Source of the DNA: Planctomycetota bacterium
GTDB taxonomy: Bacteria > Planctomycetota > Planctomycetia > Pirellulales > UBA1268
DNA: 49,885 bases
Direction of reading: 5' to 3'
Assembly: GCA_014238855.1 (NCBI GenBank)
Contig: JABAAH010000001.1
Location: forward strand, 1 to 49,885
The translations under genes were made by a program, and so were the position numbers. How positions within the stretch are numbered: the stretch's first letter is position 1; each line of letters starts with the position of its first letter. Of this stretch, positions 45,334 to 49,885 are shown one piece after another. The notes beneath the pieces are model-generated. The model was not told where the DNA came from. It ran no database searches and worked only from the letters and a program-made list of their open reading frames with translations.

Positions 45334-45783
45334 ATGACGACGAAATCAAGTAGTCATTCTGGGGTTTCAGATTACGTCACGGGCCTCCAAACACGGAGCG
45401 AACTCGAAGCTTGCTTGCGACTACAACTTGATCATAAAGGCAGTCAACTGCCAGCGATTGTTGCATTAGGTATCGACGTCATTGGATTAAAACAGGTTAA
45501 TGATACCCATGGCTTTCTTGCTGGTGATAAATACCTAGCAGCGGCAGCAGCAAAACTTGTTGATGCAACAGCCCAAAGCCAACTGCAATCACGACTTGGT
45601 GGCGACGAACTCACAGCTATTTTTCTTGGCAGCCAGGCCTTTGAGCACGCAACCGCCGCGAAAGAAAAATTGCTGGCATGCTCAGAACCTCCAAAAGTTC
45701 GGTGTGGCATCGTTGCTGCCGTTGCCAATGACACAACTGCCTTATTAATTGAACGTCTTTACATTGCAATTCGAAAAGCCTGA
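45334..45783 (+). CDS. Small GGDEF-type (diguanylate cyclase-like) protein
   Basis: 149 residues, one domain only. GIDVIGLKQVNDTHGFLAGD is the metal/nucleotide-binding N-half and SRLGGDELTAIF the active loop, GGDEL in place of GGDEF/GGEEF. No RxxD inhibitory site is seen. Activity as a diguanylate cyclase is possible but the changed loop and the short, incomplete C-terminus leave it open. The ATG at 45334 is preferred; upstream codons run into tRNA-Ala. It is 59 bases before typA. Confidence 0.7.
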   Translation: MTTKSSSHSGVSDYVTGLQTRSELEACLRLQLDHKGSQLPAIVALGIDVIGLKQVNDTHGFLAGDKYLAAAAAKLVDATAQSQLQSRLGGDELTAIFLGSQAFEHATAAKEKLLACSEPPKVRCGIVAAVANDTTALLIERLYIAIRKA

Positions 45784-45842
45784 TGTAAGGGCTCATTTCA
45801 CCCCTGGTCCATTCCCGCCTTCACATACCCCGGATATTACCT

Positions 45843-47702
45843 ATGCCCTCCGCAACTCAGTCGAACGCGTCATCAACTTCGACACGACGAGATGATATTC
45901 GTAATGTGGCAATTATCGCACACGTTGATCATGGAAAGACCACCCTCGTTGATTGCCTTCTGCGTCAAAGTGGTCAATTCAGATCGAGTCAACTTGCAAA
46001 AGAACGCATCCTCGACTCTGGTGAACTCGAACGAGAACGCGGAATTACGATTCTTGCAAAAAATATTGCGATCCAGTGGCAGGGAATGAAAATCAACATC
46101 ATTGATACCCCGGGGCATGCTGATTTTGGGGGTGAAGTCGAACGAGTTCTTCGTATGGCCGATGGGGCTGTTGTGCTTGTCGACGCCGCAGAGGGCCCGA
46201 TGCCCCAAACCCGCTTTGTTCTTGGAAAAGCCCTTGAAGCCCATCTTCGTCCGGTTGTGATTATAAATAAGATTGATCGTCCAGATGCTCGTCCGCACGA
46301 AGTACTCGATGAAGTCTTGGAACTTTTTCTCGAACTTGGTGCCGATGATGATCTAGCTGACTTTCCTTACCTTTTTGCATCAAGTCGAGATGGCTATGCC
46401 TCTGATGACGAAACCTGCCGTACCGGCTCTATGCAGCCCTTATTGGAATTGATTATTGAAAAAATCCCAGGGCCCGTTGTTGATAACGAAGGACCTCTGC
46501 GGATGCTTGTGACGACGCTCGATTGGTCTGACTACGTCGGCAGGATTGCTGTTGGACGAATCGAATCTGGCAAGTTGGTCAAAGGTGGAAGCATCCTACG
46601 TTCGACATCCGACGGGAGTCTCCGTCCAGCCAAAACAACAGGCCTTCAGGTATTTGACAAGCTCGGACGAGTTGATGCCGAAGAAGCAACCGCTGGTGAT
46701 ATAGCAGCAGTGAGTGGAATCGAATTAATTGAGATTGGCGATACGCTTTGCTGTACTTCTGATCCACAGCCACTGGCTAGGCTAGCCGTTGATGAGCCTA
46801 CATTAAACATGGTGTTTGGCATCAACACATCACCGCTCGCTGGACGGTCTGGCACATTTTTAACCACACGGCATCTTCGTGAAAGACTGTTCAAAGAACT
46901 GGAGCGCAATGTTGCCTTACGAGCTGAGCAAATTCCTAACACGGAACAATTCTCGGTCTCCGGGCGTGGCCTTCTCCACCTGTCTGTATTGATTGAAACA
47001 ATGCGAAGAGAAGGATTTGAGTTATCTATTGGCAAACCAAGAGTTATCTTACGAAAAGAAGAATCCGGAACGCTTGAACCATTTGAGACGCTGGTTGTCG
47101 AGGTTCCTCAGGAAAAACTAGGACCGGTAATGGAACTCGTTGGCGCTCGACGTGGCCAACTCTCCCATATGGGCTCACGCGGCGACTTTACACATGCTGT
47201 ATTTTCCATACCAGCCAGAGGCCTCATCGGGCTCCGAACTCGTGTACTTAATGCGACGCAGGGAACTGCAATTATGCATCACCGCTTTGAGTCGTGGCAG
47301 CCACTCGAAGGCGAAGTTACCGGGCGAGCGAATGGCGTACTTATATCCATGGTACAAGGTAAGGCTATTGCTTTTAGCCTCGACAGTCTCCAACAACGTT
47401 CTGAATTATTTGTTAGTCCTGGAGACGATGTCTATGAAGGCATGGTTATTGGTGAAAACGCTCGCAGTGATGACATGACCGTAAATCCGACAAAAGAGAA
47501 AAAACTGACAAATATGCGGGCATCGGGTAGCGACCGAAACATTCTCCTGAAGCCACCTCGAAAAATGTCGCTCGAGGAATCACTTGAATATATTGAAGAG
47601 GACGAACTGGTAGAAGTAACTCCCGAAGCCATTCGACTCAGGAAACTTCTCCTCAGTGAACACGAGCGACGCAAGCACGCTCGCAGGAAATCGACCTCCT
47701 AG
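45843..47702 (+). CDS. typA: GTP-binding translation factor TypA/BipA
   Basis: 619 residues. G1 is IIAHVDHGKTTLVDCLL, G3 IIDTPGHADFGGEVERVL, G4 VIINKIDRPDARP; the switch I region GITILAKN is as in TypA. The beta-barrel, domain III and the C-terminal domain (MGSRGDFTHAVFSIPARGLI, TKEKKLTNMRAS) complete the chain at the usual length. TypA binds ribosomes under stress and helps assembly and translation. Confidence 0.96.
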   Translation: MPSATQSNASSTSTRRDDIRNVAIIAHVDHGKTTLVDCLLRQSGQFRSSQLAKERILDSGELERERGITILAKNIAIQWQGMKINIIDTPGHADFGGEVERVLRMADGAVVLVDAAEGPMPQTRFVLGKALEAHLRPVVIINKIDRPDARPHEVLDEVLELFLELGADDDLADFPYLFASSRDGYASDDETCRTGSMQPLLELIIEKIPGPVVDNEGPLRMLVTTLDWSDYVGRIAVGRIESGKLVKGGSILRSTSDGSLRPAKTTGLQVFDKLGRVDAEEATAGDIAAVSGIELIEIGDTLCCTSDPQPLARLAVDEPTLNMVFGINTSPLAGRSGTFLTTRHLRERLFKELERNVALRAEQIPNTEQFSVSGRGLLHLSVLIETMRREGFELSIGKPRVILRKEESGTLEPFETLVVEVPQEKLGPVMELVGARRGQLSHMGSRGDFTHAVFSIPARGLIGLRTRVLNATQGTAIMHHRFESWQPLEGEVTGRANGVLISMVQGKAIAFSLDSLQQRSELFVSPGDDVYEGMVIGENARSDDMTVNPTKEKKLTNMRASGSDRNILLKPPRKMSLEESLEYIEEDELVEVTPEAIRLRKLLLSEHERRKHARRKSTS

Positions 47703-47823
47703 TCCCACCTGATGGGAGTGGTACAAGAAGGCATTTGAGACGATGTACCCGTTGCACTGAAACTACAATCCTTCCCCGAAATTCAGTCTGAAGAGTGAAC
47801 TGCGACCATATCGCAACCCTCTC

Positions 47824-48600
47824 TCACCCAACTATCTCGGGAAAGCTATAGACTTTCCCAAGTTGAACCAACTCAACATCTTGAATACCACACGCAGTAA
47901 GTTCATCAGCAATTTGTTCCGCGTAGCGTGGTTTCCGATGCACCACAATCCAACGAACAGTGTGCTTCAATTTCTGTAATTCATTTACAAAAGTTTTTGT
48001 GCAGTGGTGCCCTGATTTTTCAGCCAAATCTTCGAGGCAATCCGGAAAGCTTATTTCTAAGAATACTGCATCAAGTTGATTCAATCCATTCAGGTACTCC
48101 CAGAACTCCTTTGTCGGCCCAGTATCTGACGGAAATGCAACGACCGATGTGCCGTCGTCAACAACAAGACCTAGTGTTGGGACAGCATGTGACACGGAAA
48201 TAGGAGTCACCGCCAATCCACACCGTGTTACTGGCGTCCCTGCCTCTAACGGTGTTGTGAAAAGAAACGGATCATCCGGCGTCGAAAGTGCAAGGAAGTC
48301 GGGCCAGATGCGACCGTTGAACAAATCCTTCTGTAGGAACTCAAGAACACCGGCGCCAGCAAGCACCTCGATACTTTTCGGACCAGGTTCGTAGACGTTT
48401 TCTAACAGTATTGGCAACGTCGCTATATGATCAATGTGCTGATGAGTGACGAATACGTGCTCAACCTGTTGCTGCCTGTTTAGATCTGAAAGAAGGCCGA
48501 TGGACCCCGCGTCTATAGCGACTTGGTCGTTTATCAGATACGTAACCAAGAACTGCCGGTCTGAGGGCGGCTGGCTTGAAGGTAATAATTCAACCCGCAT
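47824..48600 (-). CDS. Metallo-beta-lactamase-fold hydrolase (cyclic phosphodiesterase-like)
   Basis: 258 residues. The zinc motif THQHIDHI gives His53, His55, Asp57 and His58; SVSHAVPTLG and FPSDTGPT supply later ligands, and VFLEISFPDC is like class II 3',5'-cyclic nucleotide phosphodiesterases, with RNase Z as a more remote relative. A cAMP phosphodiesterase-like role is the best guess. Just beyond its start on the same strand lies the decayed gene with a cyclic-nucleotide-binding domain. Confidence 0.75.
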   Translation of the reverse strand: MRVELLPSSQPPSDRQFLVTYLINDQVAIDAGSIGLLSDLNRQQQVEHVFVTHQHIDHIATLPILLENVYEPGPKSIEVLAGAGVLEFLQKDLFNGRIWPDFLALSTPDDPFLFTTPLEAGTPVTRCGLAVTPISVSHAVPTLGLVVDDGTSVVAFPSDTGPTKEFWEYLNGLNQLDAVFLEISFPDCLEDLAEKSGHHCTKTFVNELQKLKHTVRWIVVHRKPRYAEQIADELTACGIQDVELVQLGKVYSFPEIVG

Positions 48601-48702
48601 GTAAAAGCCTTCTACTTAATTAATGAGTCATTTTTATTTGCCAACGCACAACTGAATAAGCAACTTCATCGTGCTGACTAATCGGCATCCCGGGTTCAAA
48701 CA

Positions 48703-49885
48703 CTAGAGCCGGAAAAATTCTTTTATCGTTGCAAGTATATCTGATAATGTTTCGCCAAGGTGCTGGCTTCTAGCACCCTCAACGGCTTCCTTTTTTTCCA
48801 TGAGCCGTCTGTGAAAATTCTCACCTATTTGCTTGAGAAGGCCAGGCTGTTGCGCTAGTATTTCTCGAAACGAACTCCTTATTATCTCAAAGACTCGGGT
48901 CTCTGCTGTTGCTGTTACCGCGGCTCACCAGTCATAAGTGACATTTCTCTAAAGTAGTCCCCGGACTGAAGCCTACGAAGCTGAATTTGTTCTTCACCTA
49001 AGGCATTCAAACTCACCACGACTTCTCCATCAATAATAAAAAACATGCTCGCGCCAGGATCACCCTGGCGAATAATTTGCTCACCAGAAGCATAGATCTG
49101 TTCATCATGATCGCCTCCAATTTTTTGCAAGTATTCTGGAGAAAGCATCCCGAGAACCCCTACTGACCGAAGTCGTCTTAGCTCTTTCCGCAATGATAGC
49201 CTCCTGAGGTTCCCCCACATGGATGGGAAGCTGTGTCATCCTAACTTGATGTGTTGAGACAGGACTACGAATACCATTCCTTGCAAGTGCATAAAAAACG
49301 ATCACGAGCCATGCCATCAACTGGATCCCGATGACCAAACTCGGTTGTAAAATTCGAACCCATTATTCGATACCTCGATCGGTGTAATCATTCGTGACAA
49401 CAGATGGCACTGGATTATCAAGAACGCCAAAACTACCACGAACCGCATCCAGCATAATTGACTGGCTTTTTTGGGAAGGCACTTCATAAAGCGCAACTAC
49501 GAAAAAACTACGACAAGACCATGGGCCTGGCTTCGTAAAGTTCCGTATCGGTGCCTGCGGCAGCTGGCTATTCGGGATGATCACATAGGCGAGATCAAGT
49601 GTTATGACTTTTGTAGCTCGCCAATTAATTTCAATAATTTTGCCAATATAAGCGAAGTGTAATTTGTATTGAATCCAATCATCGACTTCAAACGGGTGCT
49701 CCGCATGTATAGCAAGACCAGCAACCACGTTCCCAGGTGTATCTCGAAACACAAAGCCGAGAACAGCCGTCAACACAGCGGAACCAGTAAAGAGTTCAAC
49801 TGCAGCAGCTCCGCTTCCCAAAGCACTACGACCAGAGCGACGCCGATCATGCAATCCCAAGAACATCAAAAAAATTTAGGAATTG
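48703..49885 (-). pseudogene. Broken MscS channel/cyclic-nucleotide-binding domain gene
   Basis: Reading leftward from the window edge, the MscS part (FRDTPGNVVAGLAIHAEHPF, VIIPNSQL) is cut by TAA at 49365-49363 where DRGIE-(Y)-WVRI would be expected. About 15 bases later the frame shifts to give TEFGHRDPVDGMARDRF, then shifts back at a T6 run to YALARNGIRSPVSTHQVRM. A further shift leads to a cyclic-nucleotide-binding domain (SGEQIIRQGDPGASMFFIIDG, YFREMSLMTGEPR). A last shift leads to the C-terminal tail ending in EFFRL at TAG 48705-48703. One stop and at least four shifts make function very unlikely. The 5' end lies outside the window. Confidence 0.85.

Noticed and set aside
47701-47823. 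Terminator between typA and the hydrolase gene
   Set aside because: TCCCA/TGGGA can pair just after the typA stop but the stem is only 5 bp and no T-run follows.

Overview
The window looks like a piece of a planctomycete chromosome, probably a marine, Pirellula-like lineage. The reasons are a DUF1559 protein with a type IV pilin-like N-terminus, a bacterial hopanoid gene set, planctomycete-style secreted and lipoprotein genes, short 24-residue LRR-like repeat proteins, and modest gene density with many genes of unknown function. I see no insertion sequence, prophage, CRISPR array or rRNA gene. All identifications come from reading the sequence and translations by eye; no database was searched.

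Left part (0-25 kb), isoprenoid, hopanoid and cofactor block. A squalene-forming operon, hpnC-hpnD-hpnE, is joined by two ATGA overlaps and ends in a hairpin terminator. It lies beside ispH, the last MEP-pathway enzyme. After the translation factor ettA and a rhodanese/SufE/ROK-kinase run comes a second hopanoid unit, squalene-hopene cyclase plus hpnH, also joined by ATGA. A response regulator with its DNA-binding domain in front and a soluble histidine kinase lie just upstream of the cyclase. Further right are a chorismate-lyase-like protein, an unusual DUF116-polyprenyl synthase fusion and a HemN-like radical SAM protein on one strand. Together these genes cover IPP formation, prenyl chain growth, squalene, hopene and adenosylhopane. 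A queuosine-precursor set (queF divergent from queC-queE) closes the block.

Middle part (25-34.5 kb), envelope block. One leftward run may be a single transcript: bS18, a hotdog thioesterase, an ABC ATPase with a 1117-residue FtsX-type permease, a GT9 heptosyltransferase-like enzyme and an internally duplicated membrane protein. A glycine-rich RRM protein and a zinc-ribbon/LRR-like membrane protein follow.

Right part (34.5-49.9 kb). This begins with a secreted metzincin-NPCBM protein and a sparse region (36.4-39.6 kb). The sparse region holds a second 24-residue-repeat protein, two small ORFs with good ribosome binding sites and a strong nested inverted repeat. Two TatA-like genes, a lipoprotein and a BON-domain protein (the last two each with a clear terminator) and a TlpA-like thioredoxin follow. 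Then come an unlinked tRNA-Ile/tRNA-Ala pair, a small GGDEF protein, typA, a metallo-beta-lactamase-fold hydrolase and, at the right edge, a decayed mechanosensitive channel/cyclic-nucleotide-binding gene broken by one stop and several frameshifts.

The most unusual points are the DUF116-prenyl synthase fusion and its neighbours, the two proteins sharing a 24-residue repeat, a 26-residue hydrophobic small ORF whose start can pair with an upstream segment, several short exact tandem duplications of 13-18 bp, and the multiply broken channel gene.
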